The translations under genes were made by a program, and so were the position numbers. From Deltaproteobacteria bacterium GWB2_55_19 (GTDB taxonomy: Bacteria > Desulfobacterota > GWC2-55-46), in assembly GCA_001797465.1 (NCBI GenBank), contig MGPQ01000002.1, positions 116,539 to 180,538 of the forward strand: a stretch of DNA of 64,000 nt, written 5' to 3'. This document shows, in pieces, positions 44,132 to 52,714 of the stretch. Below the pieces are notes generated by a model that did not search any database, was not told the origin of the DNA, and saw only the letters and a list, made by a program, of their open reading frames with translations. How positions within the stretch are numbered: position 1 is the stretch's first letter; each line of letters opens with the position of its first letter.

Positions 44132-45313
44132 TCAGAGGACCTCCCTGAGAAATGACCTTCCTTTGACCGCGCCCGCTGATTCCCCTGTCCCGAAGACCTC
44201 GGCGAGGGTAGCGCCGAGGTCGGCGAAGGTCTCCCTCGTCCCAAGATTCACGCCCTTTTTCAGACCCTTGCCATAGACGAGGAGCGGGACATGCTCCCTC
44301 GAATGGTCCGTCGAAGGGGTCGTGGGGTCGCACCCGTGGTCCGCGGTTATGACGAGCATGTCCTTGTCGTCAAGGAGCGCGGTAAGCTCCGGTATCCTCC
44401 TGTCTATCATCGAGAGCGCAGTCGCGTACCCTATCGCGTCATTCCTGTGGCCGTAGAGCGTATCGAAGTCGACGAGGTTCGTGAAGACCACCCCTTCGTT
44501 GTATCTCCGGACGGCGTCTATCGTCCTGTCCATTCCGTCTGAATCACTTTCCGTGTGTATCTCCTCGGTCAGGCCCCTGTGTACGAATATATCGCCGACC
44601 TTCCCGACGCCTACGACCGGCAGGCCCTTCTTCTTTATCCTCTCTATTATGAACTCGCCGGGGGGCGCAATAGGCCAGTCCTTTCTCCTCGTCGTCCTCT
44701 TGAACGAGCCGGGACGCCCGAGAAAGGGCCTGGCTATGACCCTGCTTACGCCGTACTCGTCCATGAGGGCCCTCACAGTAACGCAGACCTTGTAGAGCTC
44801 CTCTATCGGGACGAGTCCCTCGTGCGCGGCTATCTGGAAGACGCTGTCCGCCGAGGTATAGACTATGAGGCGCCCTGTATTCAGGTGCTCTTCCCCGAGC
44901 TCGTCTATGATACCGGTACCGGACGCAGGCCTTCCGCCGAGCCAGCCGTAGCCAGTCTCCCTCTCGAACCGCTCCATCATCTCTTTCGGGAATCCGTCAG
45001 GATATGTGGGAAAGGGCCTCTCAAGCGTGACCCCGCACATCTCCCAGTGGCCGGTAGCGGTGTCCTTTCCGGGCGAGGCCTCCCTCATCCTGCCGTAAGA
45101 GGCTATGGGGCTCCCGCTCCTCTTCACATTGGTCACGCCTTCTATCAGGCCTAACCCGAAGGAGGAGAGGTTCTCTATATCGAGGCCGTTGACCGCCTTT
45201 GAGAGGTTGACGAGCGTGTTAGCCCCCTTGTCGCCATAGGCGTCGGCGTCCGGAAGCTCGCCGACGCCGAGCCCGTCGAATACGATGATGACTACCCTTT
45301 TAATCCTGGACAT
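44132..45313 (-). CDS. deoB: Phosphopentomutase
   Basis: 393-residue enzyme of the alkaline-phosphatase superfamily interconverting ribose-1-phosphate and ribose-5-phosphate (and deoxy forms). Metal site VFDGLGVGELPDADAYGD (about 10-27), DTATGHWEM (about 85-93), NLVDFDTLYGH (about 265-275), and ADHGCDPTTPSTDHSREHVPLL (about 315-336) are intact. It lies 16 bases after cbiH on the same strand, so it ends the cobalamin operon. Confidence 0.95.
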   Translation of the reverse strand: MSRIKRVVIIVFDGLGVGELPDADAYGDKGANTLVNLSKAVNGLDIENLSSFGLGLIEGVTNVKRSGSPIASYGRMREASPGKDTATGHWEMCGVTLERPFPTYPDGFPKEMMERFERETGYGWLGGRPASGTGIIDELGEEHLNTGRLIVYTSADSVFQIAAHEGLVPIEELYKVCVTVRALMDEYGVSRVIARPFLGRPGSFKRTTRRKDWPIAPPGEFIIERIKKKGLPVVGVGKVGDIFVHRGLTEEIHTESDSDGMDRTIDAVRRYNEGVVFTNLVDFDTLYGHRNDAIGYATALSMIDRRIPELTALLDDKDMLVITADHGCDPTTPSTDHSREHVPLLVYGKGLKKGVNLGTRETFADLGATLAEVFGTGESAGAVKGRSFLREVL

Positions 45314-45329
45314 GAGAGGACTGTATACC

Positions 45330-46115
45330 CTACCTTAGGCTATAACCGCGCGGCGTAATTATCCGCCCGGACCTGACATACGAACTCGAATTCCCGACTA
45401 TGAGTATCGTGAGCATGTCAATGGAGGCGTAATGCGCGCCGACTTCGCCGAGCGTCGTGACAGCCGCCTCCTCGTTCTCTCTCGTCGCGTTCTTCACGAT
45501 ACCGACGGGCGTCTCCCTGCCTCTATGCCTGAGAATGATATCGACGGCCTTTGAGAGCCCCTCTACCCTCTTCGAGGACTTCGGGTTATAGAGGACGATG
45601 ACGAAGTCCGCCTTTGCGGAGGCCTCCACGCGCCCCTCAATAAGCGCCCAGTCGGTCAAAAGGTCGGAGAGCGAGATGGAGGCGAAGTCGTGCATGAGCG
45701 GCGCGCCGAGTATGGCGGACGCGGCGGCGAAGGCCGGGACGCCCGGGATGACGTCTACCTTGAGGCCAAGGGACTCCGCCTCTACGAGCTCAAGTATGAG
45801 CCCGGCCATGCCGTATATGCCGGCGTCCCCTGAAGATACGACCGCGACAGCCTCTCCGTTATTCGCGAACTCAATAGCCTTCCTGCACCTCTCCACCTCT
45901 CCGGTCATCCCGGTGGAAAAGACCGCCTTACCCGCTATGACCGGGCGTATGAGGTCTATATACCTCGTGTACCCGACGACCCTGTCGGCGCGCTTTAGCG
46001 CGTCGAGCGCCTTTCCCGTCATGTGAGGAATGCCGCCCGGGCCGATGCCTACGACCGAAATGGAACCCTTGCGGCCGCGATCGTCACCCTTCCTGTCTTC
46101 ATTTTCCGTATGCAT
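45330..46115 (-). CDS. cbiH: Cobalt-precorrin-3B C17-methyltransferase CbiH/CobJ
   Basis: 261-residue corrin C-methyltransferase that contracts the ring and methylates C17. SAM-binding GIGPGGIPHMTGKALDAL (about 24-41), VVGYTRY and VVSSGDAGIYGMAGLILEL, then LSDLLTDW as in CbiH. Start ATG at 46115 is supported by GGAGG 9 bases upstream, although it lies 66 bases inside the end of cbiG. The first 18 residues are charged and poorly conserved. Confidence 0.93.
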   Translation of the reverse strand: MHTENEDRKGDDRGRKGSISVVGIGPGGIPHMTGKALDALKRADRVVGYTRYIDLIRPVIAGKAVFSTGMTGEVERCRKAIEFANNGEAVAVVSSGDAGIYGMAGLILELVEAESLGLKVDVIPGVPAFAAASAILGAPLMHDFASISLSDLLTDWALIEGRVEASAKADFVIVLYNPKSSKRVEGLSKAVDIILRHRGRETPVGIVKNATRENEEAAVTTLGEVGAHYASIDMLTILIVGNSSSYVRSGRIITPRGYSLR

Positions 46116-47098
46116 AGCTTCTTTCCTCCGGATGAAAGAAGGGCGGAAGGTTCTGCCACCCCTCCGGCCCCGGTCGTGTCAAAGACGAACCGCGACCGCT
46201 TAAGCCCCTTCATCTCCCTTTCGAGTTCTTCCGCCTTGAAAAATTCTATTTCAAGCCCGAGCGAGCGCGCGTAACCTGTAAGCCCTTGCTCGTCTCTCTT
46301 GATGTCAATAGTAGCCACCTTCGCAATCGACGATGTCGAGAGCCCGGCGTCTTTAAATGCCTTCTCTACCGCCGCTTTTATCTCTTTAAGCGGAACACCC
46401 CTGCGGCAACCGATGCCCACGGCAATGTCCTTAGGCCTCAATACAAGAGATACGGGAGGCGCGACATTTGTCGAGGCGCTAACGAGGGCTATAACGCCCG
46501 CGCCGCGCTTCGGGGCCGTCTTTCTAAAGACGAAAGGCCCGTCCTTGAAGGCCTCCTTTAACGCGGAGCGCCTCTCCCTGTCCTCGTCTATTACAATAAT
46601 GCGTCCGCCTTTGAGTATCTCGGAGTTGACCCGCTTTATGGACCTTGTATCCTCTATCGTGAGATAAAATTGTTTTGCGACGTCTTCTATGCAGGGCAGT
46701 CCCCTTAAGTCCGTAGCCGTTGAGACGACCGGGGTGGCGCCTAAAATCCGGGCAATTTCGCAGGCGAGCGAGTTCGCGCCCCCGAGGTGCCCCGACAACA
46801 GGCTCACTACGAACCTCCCCGCCTCGTCCATGGATACGACAGCCGGGTCTGAGGCCTTGTCCAATACATACGGCGCTATCGTCCTTACGGCTATGCCGGA
46901 GGCGGAGATGAATACAAGGGGCGTCCTTGTCTTCCACGCCTCTTTAGCGGCCTTTTTAAGGCCGCCGTCCTTCAAATCAGCCGGGAGGTAGAGGCGCGCC
47001 TTGGGGAAGGCCTTTGCAATCTTCTGGCCGAGGGAGAGCCCGGCATTTGTCATTGGCAGGATAAAGAGGTCCAAGCCTTGAGTCTCGCCCTTCTTCAT
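46049..47098 (-). CDS. cbiG: Cobalt-precorrin 5A hydrolase CbiG
   Basis: 349-residue enzyme that opens the delta-lactone and removes the C20 two-carbon fragment (acetaldehyde). N-domain with DLFILPMTNAGLSLGQKIA and SGHLGGANSLACEIARIL; central region VIDEDRE; C-terminal domain with VGIGCRRGVPLKEIKAAVEKAF and ATIDIKRDEQGL, the CbiG C-domain motifs. ATGA overlap with the creatininase gene (47095-47098). Confidence 0.93.
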   Translation of the reverse strand: MKKGETQGLDLFILPMTNAGLSLGQKIAKAFPKARLYLPADLKDGGLKKAAKEAWKTRTPLVFISASGIAVRTIAPYVLDKASDPAVVSMDEAGRFVVSLLSGHLGGANSLACEIARILGATPVVSTATDLRGLPCIEDVAKQFYLTIEDTRSIKRVNSEILKGGRIIVIDEDRERRSALKEAFKDGPFVFRKTAPKRGAGVIALVSASTNVAPPVSLVLRPKDIAVGIGCRRGVPLKEIKAAVEKAFKDAGLSTSSIAKVATIDIKRDEQGLTGYARSLGLEIEFFKAEELEREMKGLKRSRFVFDTTGAGGVAEPSALLSSGGKKLCIRKMKTGRVTIAAARVPFRS

Positions 47099-47814
47099 CT
47101 GACCTTGTCAAAGCCCTTTACGAGCACTTCGACCTTATCGACCATGAGGTTAAAAAGGGCCTCGCCCTTTTCTCTCGTTGCCTTCCCAGGGTCCCCCCAT
47201 ACAGCGCCCTTCCAGTATTTGACCTTCTCTTTGAGTATATACGGCCTGGGGAAGTGCGGGTACTCCTCCTTTGCCCTGCCCTTCACGAGCCGGGGCGCGA
47301 GGAACATGACGAGCGAGGTCTCGGCCTCTCCGGCGTGGGAGTCGTTCGAGGTCTCGACGATATCACGCGCATCATTACCGAGCGTTTCATAAATAGAGAG
47401 CGCCGCCATCTTCGTATCCTCAAGCGTAGCGGCGAGCGATTCAGAGGCCTCCCGGAGCGCCGCGACATGCAACGACCCGCCGTGGCCGGAAATGAGTAGA
47501 AAGTTCCTGAATCCGCATCTGTGTCCGCTCTTGACGATGTCTGTTACTATAAGACGGAGCGCGTCCGCGGATATCCCTATGGTCCCGGGGTGGTCCCCGG
47601 TCGACGTGCAAACCCCGTACTGGAGCGGCGGGGCCATGAAGACCTTATCGTTCCTCTCGGCGGCCTTCCTTACGACCTCCCTTATAACGAGCGTATCTGT
47701 ATTGAGCGGCAGGTGGGTCCCGTGCGCCTCGACGGTCCCGAGCGGGAGTATGAGCGTTTGCGCCTTCCGAACGGCCTTTTTGAACTCAGTCATCGTCGTC
47801 TCGCCGAGTATCAT
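47095..47814 (-). CDS. Creatininase-family amidohydrolase embedded in the cobalamin operon
   Basis: 239-residue metal-dependent amidohydrolase fold. GTVEAHGTHLPLNTDTLV (Glu, His, Asp ligands; about 28-45), GDHPGTIGI and LISGHGGSLHV (about 108-118) match creatininase/formamide-hydrolase proteins. It sits between VanZ and cbiG with ATGA overlaps on both sides. Creatininase-family proteins also occur in cofactor-maturation pathways, so a role in corrin synthesis is possible but unproved. No cbiJ (precorrin-6A reductase) is seen in the block. Confidence 0.85.
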   Translation of the reverse strand: MILGETTMTEFKKAVRKAQTLILPLGTVEAHGTHLPLNTDTLVIREVVRKAAERNDKVFMAPPLQYGVCTSTGDHPGTIGISADALRLIVTDIVKSGHRCGFRNFLLISGHGGSLHVAALREASESLAATLEDTKMAALSIYETLGNDARDIVETSNDSHAGEAETSLVMFLAPRLVKGRAKEEYPHFPRPYILKEKVKYWKGAVWGDPGKATREKGEALFNLMVDKVEVLVKGFDKVR

Positions 47815-48197
47815 ATCCGCCTCCTCCTTGACTGGCCCATGAACGAAAAAACACGGCTGGAGACGATAGCCCCGGTTACGCCGCCCGCGCCGTTTACGAT
47901 CGCGTCTATTACATCCGGGGTCCTCTCGGGGAAGAAGGACTGAAGTACCTCCATAAGCGCCCCGAAGAGAAAGGCGGCAACCCCAGCGATGATGACGGCC
48001 CGCGGGCTTTTAAGCCCCTCTTTGGGCCTCATCGCCCTTACCCAGAGCCCGCCCATGGCCGCGTATGCGGCGAAGTGATAGGCCTTGTCTATCTCCCAGA
48101 ACTCCGGCAGGCCCTCCGGCATCGGCGCAAGCGAGGCCCAGACTATCGCCCCCGAATAAACGGCCAACGGTGCCCAGTATCGGAAAAGGCGCGTCAT
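47811..48197 (-). CDS. VanZ-family small membrane protein within the cobalamin operon
   Basis: 128-residue protein with about four hydrophobic segments. The VanZ-like signature is DKAYHFAAYAAMG (about 38-50) with an upstream YWAPLAVYSGAIVWASL span; FGALMEVLQSFFPERTPDVIDAIVNGAGG (about 78-106) is also typical of VanZ (P-x-R-x-x-D). ATG overlaps the cbiF stop (48194-48197) and its stop overlaps the creatininase start. VanZ links to glycopeptide resistance only in name; its function here is unknown. Confidence 0.85.
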   Translation of the reverse strand: MTRLFRYWAPLAVYSGAIVWASLAPMPEGLPEFWEIDKAYHFAAYAAMGGLWVRAMRPKEGLKSPRAVIIAGVAAFLFGALMEVLQSFFPERTPDVIDAIVNGAGGVTGAIVSSRVFSFMGQSRRRRI

Positions 48198-48952
48198 CCC
48201 CTGTATCCGTGGCTGAAACCCTTGTCATAGAGGAGCGAGGCCTGGGAATCGTCCCCTATGGCCCTGCCGACTATGATGAGGGCGTGCCTGGTTATACCCG
48301 CCTCCTTGACCTTCCCGGCTATATCCGAGAGCGCGCCCCTGACTATCAACTCATCCTCCCACGACGCCTTGTAGACGCACGCGGCAGGGGTATCCGCCGA
48401 ATAGCCCTTTAGAAGCTCCTCGACTACCTTATCTATCATAGAGACGCTCAAGAACACGCATATCGTCGCGTTGTGCGCGGCAAGGGCCGAGAGCCGCTCG
48501 GCCTCTGGCACTGGTGTCCTCCCCTCGAGCCGCGTGAATATCACGGTTTGCGTCACCCCCGGCATCGTAAACTCCCTTTTTAGCGCCGCCGCCGAGGCGA
48601 ACGCCGACGAGACGCCCGGGACGACCGCGTAGTGGACGCCCTCCTTTTCAAGGATGGCCGTCTGCTCCCTTAACGCGCCATAGAGGGACGGGTCGCCGGT
48701 ATGCAACCTTACGACCTTTTTGCCCTCTCTCGCGGCCCTTATCATGACGCCCGTTATCTCATCAAGGTTCATGGAGGCGCTGTTCAGCGCCTCCGCGTCT
48801 TTCCGGCAGTACTCGATGACCTTCTCGTCGAGCAAAGAGCCGGTAAAGACTACGAGGTCCGCTTCTTTTAGAAGCCTCATGCCCTTGACGGTTATGAGCT
48901 CAGGGTCCCCGGGGCCGCCTCCGACAAAATGTATGGTAGTCGCTTCCCTCAC
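48194..48952 (-). CDS. cbiF: Cobalt-precorrin-4 C11-methyltransferase CbiF/CobM
   Basis: 252-residue SAM-dependent C11-methyltransferase. It begins with MREATTIHFVGGGPGDPELITVKG; later HTGDPSLYGALREQ, PGVSSAFASAAALKRE and FTRLEGRTPVPE are characteristic of CbiF. I start at GTG 48952, which overlaps the cbiL stop as GTGA; the longer frame would begin inside cbiL. Confidence 0.94.
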   Translation of the reverse strand: MREATTIHFVGGGPGDPELITVKGMRLLKEADLVVFTGSLLDEKVIEYCRKDAEALNSASMNLDEITGVMIRAAREGKKVVRLHTGDPSLYGALREQTAILEKEGVHYAVVPGVSSAFASAAALKREFTMPGVTQTVIFTRLEGRTPVPEAERLSALAAHNATICVFLSVSMIDKVVEELLKGYSADTPAACVYKASWEDELIVRGALSDIAGKVKEAGITRHALIIVGRAIGDDSQASLLYDKGFSHGYRG

Positions 48953-49671
48953 GCCCTTGCCTTTCTCAATATGACCATCGAAAAGTACCCGGCCTTCCTG
49001 CCCTTGAGCTTGCCTATGCCGCGAACGACCTCCTCGTCCTTCCATCCGACGCGCGAGGCAAAAACGGATGAATCCGCAACGCCGAGTGCGAGCGCGAGGT
49101 CTATTATCCTGTCCAGGGCCTTCCCTGCCTTCATGAGAACGACGGAATCAAACTCGCCCATCCTCCTCCTTATCTCTTCCTCTCCAGCGGACGCGGGCAT
49201 GACTACAACGCGCTCGTCCGATTCCGCGAGCGGTACGAGCGCAGCTGAGGCCGCGGCGGAAAACGACGTCACTCCGGGGACTGAGCGCACCTCGGCCCCG
49301 GCCTCTTTTACGAGCGGCACGAGGTAGCTGAACGTCGAATATAACATCGGGTCGCCGAGCGTGATGAAGGCGACGTCTTTGCCTTGTTTAAGCCTTTCTA
49401 TGATGGAAGCCGCCGCGACTTCGCGCGCCTCTTGAAGCGCATTCGAGTCCTTTGTCATCGGGAAAAGGAGCTCCAGCGGCTCATTACCCTCGACCCCGGC
49501 GGCACGGACGATTGAATACGCCTTGCTCTCGTTCTCAGAGGCCGTCTCCGAGGACTTCGGGTACGCGAGCACCGCCGCCTCTTTTAAAACCCTTAAGGCC
49601 TTGAGCGTCAAGAGCTCCGGGTCTCCGGGGCCGACCCCTACGCCGTAAAGAGTGCCGGTCTTTTGCGTCAT
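48949..49671 (-). CDS. cbiL: Precorrin-2 C20-methyltransferase CbiL/CobI
   Basis: 240-residue SAM-dependent methyltransferase acting at C20 of (cobalt-)precorrin-2. Glycine-rich loop YGVGVGPGDPELLTLKALRVL (about 9-29), TLGDPMLYSTFSYLV and VPGVTSFSAAASAALVPL (about 130-150). ATGA overlap with the cbiET stop. Standard length. Confidence 0.95.
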   Translation of the reverse strand: MTQKTGTLYGVGVGPGDPELLTLKALRVLKEAAVLAYPKSSETASENESKAYSIVRAAGVEGNEPLELLFPMTKDSNALQEAREVAAASIIERLKQGKDVAFITLGDPMLYSTFSYLVPLVKEAGAEVRSVPGVTSFSAAASAALVPLAESDERVVVMPASAGEEEIRRRMGEFDSVVLMKAGKALDRIIDLALALGVADSSVFASRVGWKDEEVVRGIGKLKGRKAGYFSMVILRKARA

Positions 49672-50879
49672 GGTTTCCTGCCTGTAATGATGAATACCGG
49701 GTTAATCGCTGATAACATCGTAAGGCCGGATAAGTCCCGCGCCTTCGAAATCGAGACCTGTATGAGCTCGACCTGCCACTTCCTTGATTTGAAGAACGCG
49801 GTCGCCCGAGAGGCCGTCTCTATGGTCACGGCGTTCACCACACACCTTCCTCCGGGGAGGAGCCTGCGCGACGCATAGGCGAGTATCCTGCCTATATCTC
49901 TCCCGCCGCCGCCGACGAATACGGCTCCGGGCCTTTCCTTTATGATGGAGAGGCACTCCGGGGCCAGGCCCTGTATGACCTCGACGTTGTCGGCTCCGAA
50001 CTTCTTCCTGTTAGCGACGATATCCCTTACCCGCCTCGGGTCTTTTTCCACGGCGTAGACGATTGCCGCGCCAGAGAGCGCCGCCTCTATGGCGACGGAC
50101 CCGGTACACGCCCCTATGTCCCAGACGACAGACCCCTTTTTTATCATTAGCTTGGAGAGGCTTATGACCCGGAGCTCTTCTTTTGTTATCATCGCGCCAT
50201 TGTGCGCGAACTCCGCGTCCGGTATCCCAGGCGAGCAGACCTTTTCAGGCGGCCGATTATTATTAATGAGTATCATCACATTAAGCGGCGCGAACGTCTT
50301 GACACTTGCGATCTCAGGGAGTCCGCCTTCTGTGACTCGCTCGCCCTTCGCGCCTATCGATTCCACCACAAAGGCCCGGTATCCCCTCGCGGACTTGCCG
50401 ATCAATGCCTTAGCGATCGTTGCCGGGGTGTTGGCGTCGTCCGTAAAGACCGCTGTCTTGTCGTTTCTGAGTATCTCGTCAACGAGCGATTCAATGCCGC
50501 GCCTGCCGTGCGCGCTCAATACCTTTACGCCGTTCGCGTCTTCCTTAATACGCGCGAACGCCTCCTGAACGGCGCTGACGTTCGGGATGATAAGGACGCG
50601 CTTTTTGCCGAACCTCTTGATGATAAAAGACGCTATGCCGAAGAGGAGCGGGTCGCCGGTGGCGAGCACAACCGCGTCCTCGCCTCTCTTAAGCCTCTCT
50701 ATCCTCGTTGCAATGCCTTCGAGGCCGCCCTTGATGAGGACCTTCTCCGCCTTTGCTTCAGGGAACTCGTCGAGGTGGCGTTTGCCGCCGACGAGAAGGG
50801 ATGTCTTACTGATAAGCGCGAGCGCCTCTTTGCCGAGGCTCTCCCTCCCCTTTACCCCTATGCCTATCACGCGTATCAT
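49668..50879 (-). CDS. cbiET: Fused cobalt-precorrin-7 C5/C15-methyltransferase CbiET (CobL-like)
   Basis: 403 residues. The CbiE part (1 to about 200) has IRVIGIGVKGRESLGKEALALI, LATGDPLLFGI and VSAVQEAFARIKED; the CbiT part (about 205-400) has a Rossmann methyltransferase fold with VWDIGACTGSVAIEAAL and FVGGGGRDIGRIL. Fused CbiET corresponds to CobL. It also decarboxylates the C12 side chain. ATG at 50879 overlaps the cbiD stop. Confidence 0.95.
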   Translation of the reverse strand: MIRVIGIGVKGRESLGKEALALISKTSLLVGGKRHLDEFPEAKAEKVLIKGGLEGIATRIERLKRGEDAVVLATGDPLLFGIASFIIKRFGKKRVLIIPNVSAVQEAFARIKEDANGVKVLSAHGRRGIESLVDEILRNDKTAVFTDDANTPATIAKALIGKSARGYRAFVVESIGAKGERVTEGGLPEIASVKTFAPLNVMILINNNRPPEKVCSPGIPDAEFAHNGAMITKEELRVISLSKLMIKKGSVVWDIGACTGSVAIEAALSGAAIVYAVEKDPRRVRDIVANRKKFGADNVEVIQGLAPECLSIIKERPGAVFVGGGGRDIGRILAYASRRLLPGGRCVVNAVTIETASRATAFFKSRKWQVELIQVSISKARDLSGLTMLSAINPVFIITGRKP

Positions 50880-51982
50880 CTGTCAAGTCCAGATGAGAAT
50901 ATAATATTATCGTAACCGGCGAGTATCGCACGGATCTTTATCTTGCCGCCAAAGAACCCTGCCGAATTCTCCTTAACGAGCCTCACCGCTTCGTTTATCA
51001 CCTTGTCCAACCGCTCTTCCCTCAGTATGAAATAGACCTCTCTCGCGGTATTCGCGCCGAGTATCCTCTTTATAACGCCTTCTCCGGCGCCATTTTGGAC
51101 TGCGAGCCTTGCGAGGAACGGAAAATCCACGCTCGAGTCAGAACAGTGCGTCTCGAAGTTCCCTGCCGCGAGTTTTGTGAATTTTCCGAACTGGCCGGCT
51201 ATCGTAACCTTGTCTACGCCCTTTTTGCCGGATGCGTACCTGAGGGCGGAGCCCATGTGGTCGCCTGTGAGGACATACGAGGCAGGCGGGAGCTTAAGGA
51301 GCTTTTCCGCCGCCTTCTCGCTCGACCTGCCGGTCGAGAAGACGACCTCGTCGAATCCCCCGGCGACAATGACATCGACGCCGCAGTATATCGAGTGCGT
51401 AAACGCGGCGAGCGACATCGGCTCCACTATGCCGGTAGTCCCGAGTATCGAGATGCCGCCGACTATCCCGAGCCTCGGGTTCATCGTCTTTTCCGCGAGC
51501 CTTCTGCCCTCGGGGACCGTTACGGTCACGCAAACCGAAGGAGAGACGCTGAACCTCTCCATCTCCTCCTTGACCGCCAGCCTTATCATCTTAAGGGGCA
51601 CGGGGTTTATGGCGGGCCTGCCTGGCCCTATCTTCAGCCCCGGCTTCGTCACAGTGCCTACCCCCTCGCCGCCCTTTATAACGATGCGCCCAGCAGACCC
51701 GGTTATCCTTACTTCCGTTATGAACTCGGCCTTGTTCGTGACATCCGGGTCGTCGCCGGCGTCCTTTATGACGGACGCCCTCGCAAAACCTTTCTCCACG
51801 AGGACGCTCTCTACCGGTATCTCAATCTCGCCGCCCCTGGGAAGCGAGACGAATACCGAGCGCTCCGCCCTCGCCCTTTTGCCGAGCGTGTGGCCAAAAA
51901 GCGCATGTGCCGCTGCCTTTGCTCCGGCAGCGGCACATGTGCCTGTCGTGAAACCTTTTCTCAAAGCCTTTTGAGCCTTCAT
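50876..51982 (-). CDS. cbiD: Cobalt-precorrin-5B C1-methyltransferase CbiD
   Basis: 368-residue enzyme methylating C1 in the anaerobic pathway. KGFTTGTCAAAGAKAAAHALFG at the start (about 9-30), PRLGIVGGISILGTTGIVEPMS near residue 170 (contains the GGTSI-like CbiD motif), and THSIYCGVDVIVAGGFDEVVF are typical. Starts directly after the stop of the small membrane gene. No aerobic counterparts (cobG/cobN) are visible, which supports the cobalt-early pathway. Confidence 0.95.
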   Translation of the reverse strand: MKAQKALRKGFTTGTCAAAGAKAAAHALFGHTLGKRARAERSVFVSLPRGGEIEIPVESVLVEKGFARASVIKDAGDDPDVTNKAEFITEVRITGSAGRIVIKGGEGVGTVTKPGLKIGPGRPAINPVPLKMIRLAVKEEMERFSVSPSVCVTVTVPEGRRLAEKTMNPRLGIVGGISILGTTGIVEPMSLAAFTHSIYCGVDVIVAGGFDEVVFSTGRSSEKAAEKLLKLPPASYVLTGDHMGSALRYASGKKGVDKVTIAGQFGKFTKLAAGNFETHCSDSSVDFPFLARLAVQNGAGEGVIKRILGANTAREVYFILREERLDKVINEAVRLVKENSAGFFGGKIKIRAILAGYDNIIFSSGLDR

Positions 51983-52423
51983 TTACGCCTTCAGGGTATC
52001 GCCGTCCTCCCTGGACGGCCCCTTCCAGAAGGACCAGACGCCTGCTATCATCGCTCCGAGAAGCGCGGAGAGCAACAACCCCTGGAGGGTCTCAGGCGTA
52101 AGCACATGGTACCGCTCCGGCTCGATCGCGGATAACATCGCGCCTCCGGCCCGGAGCAGTAGCCAGATGAGGGTCGAAGTGAATACCGACCTCGCGTAGA
52201 TGTTCCCGAAGGGTATGAACCTCGCGCCCGCGCCGATGAAAGCGCCGGCTACCACCCCGAAAAGTCCGCCTCCGAGCGTGAACGAGACGGCATCATGGAC
52301 GAGCCCCGCCTCGGGCGCAAATGCGCCCGTCGCCGAGTTCACGGCCATCGACACGAGCCCCCAGAGGACGCCTCCGGCGGCCCCGACGATAATCCCGTCC
52401 TTTACGCCGAACTTTAGTGGCAT
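51983..52423 (-). CDS. CbtA-like small membrane protein, likely cobalt transport
   Basis: 146 residues with four or five hydrophobic segments (about 8-27, 43-65, 74-100, 118-137). It starts 10 bases inside the end of the CbtB-like gene, so the two are translationally coupled. CbtA is usually about 220-240 residues, so this is a short or divergent relative; the call rests mostly on context. GAGARFIPFG is the only distinctive motif. Probably a cobalt transporter subunit. Confidence 0.5.
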   Translation of the reverse strand: MPLKFGVKDGIIVGAAGGVLWGLVSMAVNSATGAFAPEAGLVHDAVSFTLGGGLFGVVAGAFIGAGARFIPFGNIYARSVFTSTLIWLLLRAGGAMLSAIEPERYHVLTPETLQGLLLSALLGAMIAGVWSFWKGPSREDGDTLKA

Positions 52424-52587
52424 GGCATCCCTATCACGTGCCTGAAGTCATGGAACGCGTCGTGCACGCCCGGCGCCACCGACTCCATGCCGAACGCTAC
52501 GACTACCATCGCAGACGCTATCAGGACCAGTGCCGCTGCCCCGATAATCATCCACCCCGTATTCTCTCTCCCAAGTATCCTTTCCAT
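52414..52587 (-). CDS. cbtB: CbtB-type cobalt transporter subunit, 57 residues
   Basis: Small protein below common length limits. ATG at 52587 follows TAAGGAGGTGCGGG, a strong ribosome-binding site. It has one hydrophobic helix (about 12-33), then HDAFHDFRHVIGMPCH at the C-terminus, the His-rich, Cys-His ending typical of CbtB (B12-regulated cobalt transport). The stop overlaps the start of the neighbouring membrane gene by 10 bases. Function: Co2+ binding/uptake at the inner membrane. Confidence 0.82.
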   Translation of the reverse strand: MERILGRENTGWMIIGAAALVLIASAMVVVAFGMESVAPGVHDAFHDFRHVIGMPCH

Positions 52588-52714
52588 CCCGCACCTCCTT
52601 ATAGATTATTCAGTATAAATATATGCTGTTCGAGTACGCCTTTACAAGGCCCCAGTGATTATACCCGAAAAACCTCTCTTTGATAACCAGAAAAAAGAAG
52701 GACGCCTGCCCTCC

